Origin: Deltaproteobacteria bacterium | Lineage (GTDB): Bacteria > Desulfobacterota > Binatia > UBA12015 | Length of the DNA stretch: 13,576 nt | NCBI GenBank assembly: GCA_003447545.1 | Contig: DLYX01000461.1 | Location: 2,098 to 15,673, forward strand | Direction of reading: 5' to 3' | Shown here: in pieces, positions 6,443-13,423 of the stretch | Layout: the number at the start of each line of letters is the position of its first letter | Position numbering within the stretch: the first letter of the stretch is position 1 | Notes under the pieces: generated by a model | What the model was told of the DNA's origin: nothing | The model's input: only the letters and a program-made list of their open reading frames with translations | The model's database searches: none | Translations under genes and position numbers: made by a program

Positions 6443-6865
6443 ATGGCTACAGCGGCGAAGCGAAAGGCAGGGGGGGAGGCGGGAAAGCCTGCTCGGGGTT
6501 CTTCCTCCGACGAGCTCGCTCTTCTCCGCAAAGAGGTCGAAGGTGCCGAGGCGAAAAAAACGCGGGCTATCAATCGAGCCACCAAGGCGCTGCGCGTCGA
6601 GAATGAGGAGCTGGAGGCTCACCTGACCCATGCGGTCAAGGAAATCGGTCATTTGCGATTCGTTCTGGAAAAGGTGGTCAGTCTCGAGAGCGAATTGCGC
6701 TCACGTGATCAGGAGATCCAGCGGCTCAAGGATGAAATCGTGCGCCTCGAAGCGGCAGTGGCCAGTGGTCGGCCGACGGCGCTCGCGGCGGCGGCGGCGG
6801 CCGGTTCTACCGGCTCTCGGGGGATGGATGCCCTCCTGGGTCGCAAGCGCGCCCCGGGCTCCTGA
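6443..6865 (+). CDS. Coiled-coil protein of unknown function
   Basis: A 140-residue protein with three parts. A basic N-terminus (MATAAKRKAGGEAGKPARG) is followed by a long predicted coiled coil, about residues 23-108, with heptad-like Leu/Val/Ile spacing and dense Glu/Lys/Arg. The C-terminus holds an Ala run (AAAAAA, from a GCG repeat), then Gly/Ser and a basic end (LLGRKRAPGS). It has no signal peptide and no recognised domain. The basic ends with a charged coil could suit nucleic-acid or membrane-surface binding, but this is a guess. It lies 40 nt after the LpxL-like gene on the same strand and could share its transcript, though no strong Shine-Dalgarno precedes ATG 6443. The strongly periodic protein sequence makes it likely to be real. 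I do not recognise the family. Confidence 0.65.
   Translation: MATAAKRKAGGEAGKPARGSSSDELALLRKEVEGAEAKKTRAINRATKALRVENEELEAHLTHAVKEIGHLRFVLEKVVSLESELRSRDQEIQRLKDEIVRLEAAVASGRPTALAAAAAAGSTGSRGMDALLGRKRAPGS
6785..6799 (+). repeat. (GCG)5 trinucleotide run
   Basis: Five consecutive GCG codons plus GCC encode six alanines near the C-terminus of the coiled-coil protein. Short triplet runs can change length by slippage without breaking the frame, so the linker length may vary between strains. Confidence 0.8.
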
Positions 6866-6981
6866 CCACTTTCGACCGAGATTTCCAACCGATTTTCCGC
6901 CGACTTGTCGACAAAATAGCCGTGCCAGTCGACTTCCAACCTCCGGGGGCGAAAATCCGGAACAGCTGATAGGTTGGCAGC
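6866..6981. promoter_or_regulatory. Intergenic region with palindrome TTGTCGACAA
   Basis: This 116-nt gap before the metallo-beta-lactamase-like gene holds a perfect 10-bp palindrome, TTGTCGACAA, at 6905-6914, with a second GTCGAC at 6929-6934. A looser inverted repeat flanks them (CCGATTTTCCGCC near 6888-6900 and GGCGAAAATCCGG near 6948-6960). The symmetrical layout suits an operator, and the TetR protein encoded two genes on is the obvious candidate to bind it. This is inference; no clear -35/-10 pair was found. Confidence 0.4.
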
Positions 6982-8229
6982 ATGGCTATGGACTCCAATC
7001 CGATTCTCGCACCTTCATTTTTGGGCACGGCCGCACCGGGTGTGCATGTGCTTGGTGGCATGGGCAACGCACTTTCCGTGGAGATGGAGCAGGGGGTCCT
7101 CCAGCTCGACACCGGGAATTCCGCCGAGAAGGCACGCGAGATGTTGGATCGTTTGCGGGAGATCACCGAGGCGCCAATTTTTGCGATTGTCTATTCGCAT
7201 GGTCATCTGGGGTACAACGATGCGATCGCGACCTGGTTGGAACATTGCGAGGAACGAGGTGATCCTCGGCCGCGCGTGATTGCCCACGAGAACCTTGTGA
7301 CTCGCTGGAAGCGATATCGCGAGACTGAAGGGCTGCAAAAGTTTTTTGCCGAGATCCAGCTCCGGCTACCTGTGGGAATTCTCGGCGATCATCCTCTCAC
7401 CTTGGAGATGCCCAACGAGACTTTTACCGACGCGATGGTTTTCGATGATGGCAATCGACGTGTCGAGCTGCTCTGGGCTCCCTCGGAAACCGACGATGCA
7501 GTGGCCCTTTGGTTGCCGCAAGAAAAAGTTCTCTACGGGGGAGCGGCGGTCACACCGAATATCCCCAATATAGGCACACCTCTCCGCACCCAGCGCTATG
7601 CGGTGCGATGGGCCGAGACTCTTGAGAGACTGGCTTCGCTGGACGCCGAGCTGATGGTCATGGAATTTGGGCCCTCGGTGGAAGGAAGCGAAAAGATTCG
7701 TACCGTCTTGCTGTCCATGGCCGAAGCGCTGCGATGGGTGCGGGAACGAGTGGTCGAGGGCCTCAATGGGGGGATGGGGATCGAGGAAATTCTTGCCGGT
7801 ATCGAGTACCCGGAAGCCCTTTTCGGCCTACCCTGGATGACGCCAACCTATGGACATCCCGATTTCATTGCGCGGGATATTTTCCGTTCCGAGACCGGAT
7901 GGTGGGACCGAAATCCGACGAACCTGCATCCGGCGACCCCGGATGCGTCTGGCCGGGCGATCTTGTCGGCAATTGCCGACAAAGGCGCGGTTCTTGCCCG
8001 TGCGCAGGAGTTGCTCGATGCAGGCGAACCGCAATTGGCACTGCACGTGATCGATTTGCTCGCGCTCGCCCTGGGCGACACCGCCGAAGTCATCGACGCT
8101 CGCAAGCTCAAGGCTCGACTTTGCCGTATTCTGGCCGAGGAGGCCCCGAGCTTTGTTTCCCAAAGCCTGTATATATCCAGTGGACGAATTTTGAAGCGCG
8201 GCGCCCCGCATCCGACGGGTATCCGTTGA
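6982..8229 (+). CDS. Alkyl-sulfatase-like metallo-beta-lactamase-fold protein with eroded metal site
   Basis: A 415-residue protein with two domains. The N-terminal metallo-beta-lactamase fold (about 1-235) starts PGVHVLGGMGNALSVEME and reaches VYSHGHLGYND (70-80), where the usual HxHxDH has become HGHLGY (H73, H75, G77, Y78). Downstream PSETDD (167-172) matches the family's GETDD, but YGGAAV (185-190) stands where GD-type acids are usual, and MEFGPS (227-232) replaces the PGHGP histidine loop. From about 260 the alkyl-sulfatase dimerisation domain follows, with TGWWDRNPTNLHP (305-317) and a helical tail. Active SdsA1-like enzymes need the lost ligands, so this protein may bind a single metal, use another chemistry or be inactive. 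ATG 6982 has a modest AGG 8 nt upstream; ATG 6988 is an alternative. TetR and dehydrogenase genes follow on the same strand. Confidence 0.82.
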   Translation: MAMDSNPILAPSFLGTAAPGVHVLGGMGNALSVEMEQGVLQLDTGNSAEKAREMLDRLREITEAPIFAIVYSHGHLGYNDAIATWLEHCEERGDPRPRVIAHENLVTRWKRYRETEGLQKFFAEIQLRLPVGILGDHPLTLEMPNETFTDAMVFDDGNRRVELLWAPSETDDAVALWLPQEKVLYGGAAVTPNIPNIGTPLRTQRYAVRWAETLERLASLDAELMVMEFGPSVEGSEKIRTVLLSMAEALRWVRERVVEGLNGGMGIEEILAGIEYPEALFGLPWMTPTYGHPDFIARDIFRSETGWWDRNPTNLHPATPDASGRAILSAIADKGAVLARAQELLDAGEPQLALHVIDLLALALGDTAEVIDARKLKARLCRILAEEAPSFVSQSLYISSGRILKRGAPHPTGIR

Positions 8230-8262
8230 TATCTTCGAAGCGCCCTCCCCTGAATTTACAAC

Positions 8263-8280
8263 ATGAAAAAAACGCGATGA
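8263..8280 (+). other. Five-codon ORF MKKTR overlapping the TetR start
   Basis: ATG 8263 reads M-K-K-T-R and stops at a TGA that overlaps the TetR ATG (ATGA, 8277-8280). The TetR gene itself lacks a good Shine-Dalgarno, so a translated mini-ORF could feed ribosomes to it by re-initiation. It may equally be chance in an A-rich stretch. Confidence 0.2.
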
Positions 8281-8936
8281 AGACTGCCAATCAATCTGCA
8301 CAACCGAAAGTTTCGACCAAGGAGAAAATCCTCGCCGCCGCGCAGGAAGTTTTTTCCGAAAAGGGTTTCAAAGGCGCCTCCACGCGTGAGATCGCGGCTC
8401 GCGCCTCGGTTAATATTTCGAGTCTCCACTATCATTGGGATTCGAAGGAAGTTCTTTTTACGGCGATCCTGACCCAGGTGCAGGACCAGTTGGTATCGCG
8501 ACTGACGGATGTCGTCGGCGATCGCACCCCGGAGACGCCTGTCGAAGCGCGTCGCACCGTCGAAGTCGCTATGGGTGCTGCCTTCGATTTCTTTGCTGAA
8601 GATTTGACGGTTCCGCGCTTGCTGATGCGAAGGATGATCGACGGGACCGAAGACATGAGTGAGGGCGAGCGCGAGGCGCTCGACAACTCCTGGTCGACTT
8701 TCCTCGATTGGGTGCGAACCTTCACGGGCGGCAAGGTGGATCCGGCCGAAGCGACCTTTTATATGGTAACCATCCAGTCGGTTGTTCTGGTCTTGATGTT
8801 GGACAGCCCGATGGTTTCTGCGGCTGTCGGCGGCGCTGTCGAGGAAGATTCCGTTCGTCAGGAATTACGCCAGCGCGTAATTGCACTGGTCGAAAAACTT
8901 TTCGATGTGGACGAAGCCTCGGGAAGGTCATTTTGA
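8277..8936 (+). CDS. TetR-family transcriptional regulator
   Basis: A 219-residue TetR regulator. The N-terminal DNA-binding domain (about residues 13-60) has the family pattern: KEKILAAAQEVFSEKGF (helix 1), STREIAARASV (helices 2-3) and ISSLHYHWDSKEVLF (recognition helix and helix 4). The rest is an all-helical ligand-binding and dimerisation domain. ATG 8277 begins just before the KVSTKEK helix. The frame is open much further upstream, but that part overlaps the preceding gene and looks unlike protein of this family. It lies 47 nt after the metallo-beta-lactamase-like gene and overlaps the dehydrogenase start, so it is probably a local repressor within its own operon, released by a substrate-like ligand. 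CTTCGAAG (8233-8240) just upstream is a short palindrome that could be an operator. Confidence 0.93.
   Translation: MKTANQSAQPKVSTKEKILAAAQEVFSEKGFKGASTREIAARASVNISSLHYHWDSKEVLFTAILTQVQDQLVSRLTDVVGDRTPETPVEARRTVEVAMGAAFDFFAEDLTVPRLLMRRMIDGTEDMSEGEREALDNSWSTFLDWVRTFTGGKVDPAEATFYMVTIQSVVLVLMLDSPMVSAAVGGAVEEDSVRQELRQRVIALVEKLFDVDEASGRSF
8923..8927 (+). promoter_or_regulatory. Ribosome binding site GAAGG deciding a TTG start
   Basis: GAAGG lies inside the end of the TetR gene, 5 nt before TTG 8933. It supports the TTG as the dehydrogenase start, since no ATG or GTG lies at the right place for the conserved KAFVTAPF beginning. Confidence 0.65.
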
Positions 8937-9940
8937 AAGCTTTTGTCACCGCGCCGTTTGCGACGGATCAGCTGGAGCGGCTGGGGAGCATCATGCCGTT
9001 TCATCATGAGGATTGGCGCGAGACGAAGAATATATTCTTCGAAGGAGCTGCATTCGCGGAAAGGCTTCGTGCGGAAGGTTGTGATGTCATCATCACTGAA
9101 GCCGACGAAATTCGGAAGGAACTACTCGACCTCGTCGATATAAAGATGATCGGAACTTGTCGCGGTAGTCCGGTGAACGTGGACCTCGACGTGGCTGCGA
9201 CCCGCGGTATACCTGTCTTCCATACGCCGGCTCGGAATGCCGAAGCGGTTGCGGATATCACGCTCTGCTTTATGTTGATGATCTTGCGCCATATCCATCC
9301 GGCCATCGAATGGGTAAAGTCCGACCGGTCGTCGCTCCCGGATGCGAACGAGTTCATCACGATGTACGACGCGATGACAGGGTCGGAGTTGCACGGACGA
9401 ACGGTCGGCTTGATTGGTTTCGGCGCGATCGGCCAGCGAGTGGCGCGTCGGGTGCAGGCATTTGGTGCTCGAGTCGTTGCTCACGATCCGCATGTAGCGG
9501 AAGCGGTTTTCGAGCAAAACGACGCTCGCTGCGGAAGCCTGACCGAAGTCTTGCAGCAGGCCGATCTTCTCTCCTTGCACGTGGCGGACGTGCCCGAGAC
9601 CAAGAATTTGCTCGGACCCGAGGAGATTGCCCAAATGAAGCCGGGTGCTTATTTTATCAATACGGCCCGGGCGGCGTCGGTGGACGCCGATGCTCTTTAT
9701 GACGCTCTCGCGTCGGGCCGCCTTTCCGCGGCCGCGCTGGATGTTCTCTGGGAGGAGCCCGTCCGTTCAGACGATCGGTTCGTGCTGTTGCCCAACGTGA
9801 TAGCGACTCCACATATCGGTGGCGCCAGCCGAGATGTGATCACGCACCAGTCTGCGATGATTGTCGACGCAATCGAAGCCTGGCTGCGTGGCGATCGACC
9901 GAACCATTTGGCCAATCCGGCGGTGCTGGATCATCGTTAA
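8933..9940 (+). CDS. NAD-dependent D-2-hydroxyacid dehydrogenase
   Basis: A 335-residue oxidoreductase of the D-isomer-specific 2-hydroxyacid dehydrogenase family, which interconverts 2-oxo acids and D-2-hydroxy acids with NAD(H). The Rossmann motif is GLIGFGAIG (159-167), with D187-like HDPH closing the second strand, which suits NAD rather than NADP. The catalytic triad is present: R246 (NTARAASVD), E275 (LWEEP) and H294 (TPHIGGAS). The N-terminal substrate domain includes CRGSPVNVD and the dimer helix NAEAVADITLCFML. The start is TTG 8933, overlapping the TetR stop (TTGA), which implies translational coupling. The frame is also open upstream inside the TetR gene, but that part is not family-like. 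The substrate is unknown. Relatives include phosphoglycerate and glyoxylate/hydroxypyruvate enzymes, and pairing with TetR suggests an inducible catabolic step. Confidence 0.92.
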   Translation: MKAFVTAPFATDQLERLGSIMPFHHEDWRETKNIFFEGAAFAERLRAEGCDVIITEADEIRKELLDLVDIKMIGTCRGSPVNVDLDVAATRGIPVFHTPARNAEAVADITLCFMLMILRHIHPAIEWVKSDRSSLPDANEFITMYDAMTGSELHGRTVGLIGFGAIGQRVARRVQAFGARVVAHDPHVAEAVFEQNDARCGSLTEVLQQADLLSLHVADVPETKNLLGPEEIAQMKPGAYFINTARAASVDADALYDALASGRLSAAALDVLWEEPVRSDDRFVLLPNVIATPHIGGASRDVITHQSAMIVDAIEAWLRGDRPNHLANPAVLDHR

Positions 9941-9990
9941 GCAGCTTGGCCGAGGCACGCGTTGATTGCCGCTGCGGATGCTGTTCCCAC

Positions 9991-10455
9991 TCAGCGCGGA
10001 ACCGGGCTTGGCGGGGTTTTCATCGGGCCGGCGGGTTTCCAGCCGCTTTCCTTCATGACCTCGAATACGTGCACCATATTCAGATGATCGTACTCGGAGG
10101 AGAACTTTCCGTCCCCGGCATACTCGAGAACGGAGAGCCCGGGGGCTTCATAGAAGCTGCCGTCAGCGCGCTGACCGGGTAGCCGATTCATCCAGGCGGA
10201 CACCAGTCGATTCCCATCGACCATCGACCACTGGTGCGGGAAGGTCCAGCCTTCGAGTCCTTGCATGGAATCTTCGAAGAAAGTTTCGATGGCCTGCCGG
10301 CCGTGGACGCGTCCCCAGGCAGGATCGACAAAGGTGGCATCCTCGGTGAAGAACTCGGAGAGAGCAGACCAGGGAAGTTCCCCGGTTTCGACGCGATCGC
10401 GCGTTGCGACCAGCCGTTTGTAGGTATTCAAAATTTCCTCATCAAGTTTGCTCAT
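9991..10455 (-). CDS. NTF2-like / SnoaL-like fold protein
   Basis: A 154-residue protein of the NTF2-like superfamily: N-terminal helices (EILNTYKRLVATRDRV), then the cone-shaped alpha+beta barrel with ALSEFFTEDATFVDPAWGRVHGRQAIETFFEDSM, the typical start of a SnoaL/ketosteroid-isomerase fold, and curved beta strands ending in EYDHLNMVHVFEVM. Charged pocket candidates such as D44 (VDP) and the D-H of YDHLN are visible, but family members range from isomerases and dehydratases to non-enzymatic binders, so no reaction can be given. ATG 10455 has GGAGG 9 nt upstream. It is convergent with the dehydrogenase (50-nt gap, no clear terminator) and divergent from the HNH-Nudix gene. There is no signal peptide. 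Confidence 0.88.
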   Translation of the reverse strand: MSKLDEEILNTYKRLVATRDRVETGELPWSALSEFFTEDATFVDPAWGRVHGRQAIETFFEDSMQGLEGWTFPHQWSMVDGNRLVSAWMNRLPGQRADGSFYEAPGLSVLEYAGDGKFSSEYDHLNMVHVFEVMKESGWKPAGPMKTPPSPVPR

Positions 10456-10650
10456 TGAGATGAACCTCCGGCACCTAACTCAGGACAAATCGGATCGAAG
10501 TGCAAGCAGATCCAGTTTTTCGAACGAGATCGGGCTTGATGGAGGATCTCTCATGGACGTTGAACTTCGCTTTATGCGGGCAGCGTGACTTGCTGGCAGC
10601 CTCTCAGCACCCTTAGACTGCCGATAATGTCTCCTGAGTCAGGATTTCTC
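10456..10650. promoter_or_regulatory. Divergent intergenic region
   Basis: This 195-nt gap lies between the minus-strand NTF2-like gene and the plus-strand HNH-Nudix gene and should hold promoters for both. It contains the small leader ORF at 10553-10588. I found no convincing -35/-10 pair and no long palindrome. Confidence 0.35.
10553..10588 (+). other. Possible 11-codon leader peptide (MDVELRFMRAA)
   Basis: ATG 10553 is preceded by a perfect GGAGG at 10541-10545 with 7-nt spacing, then reads 11 codons to TGA 10586-10588, 62 nt before the preferred start of the HNH-Nudix gene. The Shine-Dalgarno is better than that of the main gene. It could be a translated leader ORF that couples or attenuates downstream expression. 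The peptide has no run of one amino acid that would show what it senses. Confidence 0.35.
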
Positions 10651-11505
10651 GTGCCGGTCAGCGAAGAGCAGATTCGTCGCGAACGCCAGAAGGCTCGCGA
10701 GATTCGGAAAAGTCCCTGGTGGAAACGGCGAAAGTCGTCGGGCCTCTGCCACTATTGTGGCGCGGATGTCGGTGCCGCAGAATTGACGATGGATCATATC
10801 GTTCCGGTGATCCGTGGCGGCCGATCCGCGCGCGGGAACCTTGTGGCGGCTTGCAAGCCCTGCAACACCGAGAAGAAACACGCTTTGGATTTTGAATGGG
10901 AACCCAAGGGCGAGATGTTGCGCTCCATCGAGTCCCGGATGCGAAAAGCGGAGGCGCAACTTCTCGACGAGAAGGACCCGCACCGTGCCGCTGTCGCCAT
11001 GGTTCTCGCCCCTCATCCGGATGGCCCCAAGGTGCTGATGATCCGGAGAGCCGAGCATCCCGAGGATCCTTGGTCGGGGCATATGGCTTTTCCGGGCGGC
11101 CGCAGCGAGCCTGAAGATCTGTCGCTGGTCCAAACGGCGATTCGGGAGACGCTGGAAGAGGTAGGCGTTGACCTGACGAGTCACGGGGAGTTGATTACCC
11201 CGATGAACGAGTTGCCAGCCTATTCCAGTGGTCGCCCCGTCGGGATGGTGGTCAGCCCATTTCTGTTCAGTCTCGACCGCGTCAGGGAGACCAAAATCGA
11301 CCCGGAGGAGGTGGCCGCGGCACTCTGGCTTCCGTTGGCGTCCTTCCGGGATAAATCAAACCACCGTCAAACGCTTATCGATACGCCGAAATTCAAGTCG
11401 GAGGTTCAGGCTTTTGTGGTGGAGGAGCAGATCGTCTGGGGACTGACGCACCGCATGATCGAGAATTTTCTGGCCGCCGCCTTTGCGGAGGGACCCGATA
11501 GCTAG
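10651..11505 (+). CDS. HNH endonuclease domain fused to a CoA-pyrophosphatase-like Nudix hydrolase
   Basis: A 284-residue two-domain protein. Residues 1-75 form an HNH domain: a basic helix (VSEEQIRRERQKAREIRKSPWW), zinc knuckles C33-x2-C36 and C68-x2-C71, the DHIVP motif (D48, H49) and N63/N72. A charged linker (about 80-110) leads to a Nudix domain: VLMIRRAEHPEDPWSGHMAFPGG (a NuCoA-like lead, 128-150) and the Nudix box GGRSEPEDLSLVQTA then RETLEEVGV (149-173), with E166, E169 and E170 as metal ligands. The spacing is that of CoA pyrophosphatases (NudL type). Both sites look intact. GTG 10651 is preferred (AGGA 6 nt upstream, and it gives the usual start of this HNH family). ATG 10627 and GTG 10585 add 8 and 22 residues and have poor ribosome sites. 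The job of the fusion is unknown. Confidence 0.87.
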   Translation: MPVSEEQIRRERQKAREIRKSPWWKRRKSSGLCHYCGADVGAAELTMDHIVPVIRGGRSARGNLVAACKPCNTEKKHALDFEWEPKGEMLRSIESRMRKAEAQLLDEKDPHRAAVAMVLAPHPDGPKVLMIRRAEHPEDPWSGHMAFPGGRSEPEDLSLVQTAIRETLEEVGVDLTSHGELITPMNELPAYSSGRPVGMVVSPFLFSLDRVRETKIDPEEVAAALWLPLASFRDKSNHRQTLIDTPKFKSEVQAFVVEEQIVWGLTHRMIENFLAAAFAEGPDS

Positions 11506-11522
11506 CGCGGTCGGGTTGGCAC

Positions 11523-13361
11523 TCAGAGCGCGGGATCGATCGTGAGTTGAAAGTTCGATCCCTGACCGAGCCGGGACTCAACTACCAGATCGCCGCCGAG
11601 AAGTTGCGCCAGGTGTCGCGAGATTGGCAGGCCGAGGCCGGTTCCTTCATGGGTGCGTGTCGTGGACATATCGCCGAGAGTGAAGGGCTCGAATATTCGA
11701 TCGATCTGGTCTGCGGCAATGCCGGGGCCGGTATCCTCGATATCGAACCGGAGGCGACGCCCTTCGGCGATTGAAGAGACTCGGACCACGATGGACCCCT
11801 CTTCGGTAAATTTGGTGGCATTGCCGACCAGATTTACCAGAGCTTGTCGGAGTCGGAGAGCGTCGGTGTGGACGAGTACCGGAACATCGGCCTCGATTTC
11901 GCAGCGGACGGCCAGGCCCTTCTGTTCCGCCTTGACGCTGACAAGCTCCACGACTTCCTGAAGGATTTCCTTGGGGTCGCAATCTGCCTTGGCCACAGGG
12001 AGTTTGCCCGATTGAATCGCGGTCAGATCAAGCAGGTCGTTGATGATATGTAGCAGATGGCGACCGCTTTTCTCGATCGAGCTGGTGAATTCAAGACGCG
12101 AATCCTGTGGCAGGCCGTCGTCTTGCAGAATTTCGGCAAAGCCGAGAATGGCCGAAAGAGGAGTTCGCAATTCGTGGCTCATATTGGCGAGAAACTCAGT
12201 CTTCGCCCGGCTGGCATTTTCAGCAGATGACAGGGCGCTGCGGAGGTGATTGGTCACCTGCTGGCGCTGCTCAGCCTCGGTCTCGAGCTGGGTCGTGGTG
12301 ACCTCGAGGTCACGGGTGCGCTCGGCAATCTGTCGCTTCAGACGTTCTTGTTCGCGGAGCTCGGCTACCATCACGTTGAATTCCTGAATCAACGGGCCGA
12401 ACTCGTCGGCGCGGAGGAGGTCGATCTGCACGTCCAGGTCTCCGGTCGCTACGCTCTGTGCGGCGTGGCGCAGTTTTTCGACGGGCTCGACCAGCAGTCG
12501 AGACATCAGCCAGGCACTGACCAAAGCGAAGCCGACGGCCATGAACGAAACCGCACCCGCAAAAAGTCGATCTGCTCCCATATTGTCCGAGCCGAGAACC
12601 AGAAGGAGCAAGGAGAAAACCGGACAGACCGCGGCTGTGACCAGCCAGAGCATACCGCGACCACGCAGGGAAAGCGGATGGACACCGGCGGACTCCGAGG
12701 GGGCTATGTTCTGGAAGAGACGCCCATAGAGCCAACGCTCCGTTGCCAGTTCGACAACGAACACCCCCTGGCTGACCGATGTCAGACCGGCGATCGCAAT
12801 CGAGATCGGCATATGAGTCAGGAGCCGGGGGTCGAGAGGGGTTTCGGCCATCAGCATGAGCGGAATCAGCAGGCCCGGAATACAGAGCAACCACCCGGCC
12901 GCGGTTACGCCACCGAACCACCAAGGCAGGTGAACCGCACGGCGTTGCGCTCGCTCCAGCATCGGCTGAGACAGAGTCTCGCCTTTTTCCAGACGGCTCA
13001 GCGGGCGATAAAGCCAAGCGACCGCGAGGAGCCAAATTCCTGTTAATACAGGGTAAATAGTAATATTAAAAAGGAAGATCGTGCGCGTGAAGAGCTTGAT
13101 CTGATCGCCCACCAGGAAGGGCGTGACGTGGGTCGTATTGTACCAGATGTTGAAAATGCTGCCGATAATCTGGGTCAGGAGGGGCAGGCCGGCGACCATC
13201 AATAATGTGCGGCTCACAGAGCGGCCGGGGACCTTCCAGTAAGGGGAAGAAGATGCGTCGCTGCCCCGGGAAGACATCTGCCCCCTGCCTGCCGACGCCT
13301 GACCGAAAGGACTTGAAGGCGTGACGATCGACGCGGCATGGCTGCCGATTTTTGGAATCAT
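11523..13361 (-). CDS. Six-TM HAMP sensor histidine kinase
   Basis: A kinase of 612 residues counted from ATG 13361. Six hydrophobic segments (about 53-73, 95-118, 149-171, 184-204, 236-256, 265-287) are joined by short loops, so sensing is probably within the membrane. A HAMP domain (288-340) and a coiled coil (340-385) follow. Then comes the HisKA domain with phospho-acceptor H396 in ANMSHELRTPL, and the HATPase domain: N box with N514 (GNATKF), G1 DTGPGIA (D543), F box IFEPF and G2 GTGLGLPIS. No receiver domain is fused, and no response regulator is adjacent, so the partner lies elsewhere. The start is unsure: GTG 13370 adds 3 residues, and ATG 13277 (AGGGGG upstream) removes 28 low-complexity residues. 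The 3' end converges on the HNH-Nudix gene with a 17-nt gap. Confidence 0.9.
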   Translation of the reverse strand: MIPKIGSHAASIVTPSSPFGQASAGRGQMSSRGSDASSSPYWKVPGRSVSRTLLMVAGLPLLTQIIGSIFNIWYNTTHVTPFLVGDQIKLFTRTIFLFNITIYPVLTGIWLLAVAWLYRPLSRLEKGETLSQPMLERAQRRAVHLPWWFGGVTAAGWLLCIPGLLIPLMLMAETPLDPRLLTHMPISIAIAGLTSVSQGVFVVELATERWLYGRLFQNIAPSESAGVHPLSLRGRGMLWLVTAAVCPVFSLLLLVLGSDNMGADRLFAGAVSFMAVGFALVSAWLMSRLLVEPVEKLRHAAQSVATGDLDVQIDLLRADEFGPLIQEFNVMVAELREQERLKRQIAERTRDLEVTTTQLETEAEQRQQVTNHLRSALSSAENASRAKTEFLANMSHELRTPLSAILGFAEILQDDGLPQDSRLEFTSSIEKSGRHLLHIINDLLDLTAIQSGKLPVAKADCDPKEILQEVVELVSVKAEQKGLAVRCEIEADVPVLVHTDALRLRQALVNLVGNATKFTEEGSIVVRVSSIAEGRRLRFDIEDTGPGIAADQIDRIFEPFTLGDMSTTRTHEGTGLGLPISRHLAQLLGGDLVVESRLGQGSNFQLTIDPAL

Positions 13362-13403
13362 TTCCCCCACAGGGTAAATTATCGGCCCTCTGCGAGATTA
13401 AAG

Positions 13404-13423
13404 AGTAGGTGTAAATACCTACT
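13404..13423. repeat. Perfect 7-bp inverted repeat in a divergent promoter region
   Basis: AGTAGGT (13404-13410) and ACCTACT (13417-13423) are exact reverse complements around a GTAAAT spacer. The repeat lies 43 nt upstream of the kinase ATG and 116 nt upstream of the reductase-like ATG. It could be an operator serving both genes. An 8-T run begins 7 nt after it (13430-13437), so a plus-strand terminator is the alternative, but the gap between stem and T-run is too long for a standard one. Confidence 0.5.

Noticed and set aside
7734..8276. Upstream extension of the TetR frame by 181 codons
   Set aside because: It overlaps the metallo-beta-lactamase-like gene in another frame, and its Arg-rich sequence is not TetR-like.
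9941..9990. Terminator between the convergent dehydrogenase and NTF2-like genes
   Set aside because: No stem-loop followed by a T-run is visible on either strand in this 50-nt gap.
12246..13046. 266-codon open frame on the plus strand across the kinase gene
   Set aside because: It is antisense to a complete histidine kinase and has no recognisable fold.
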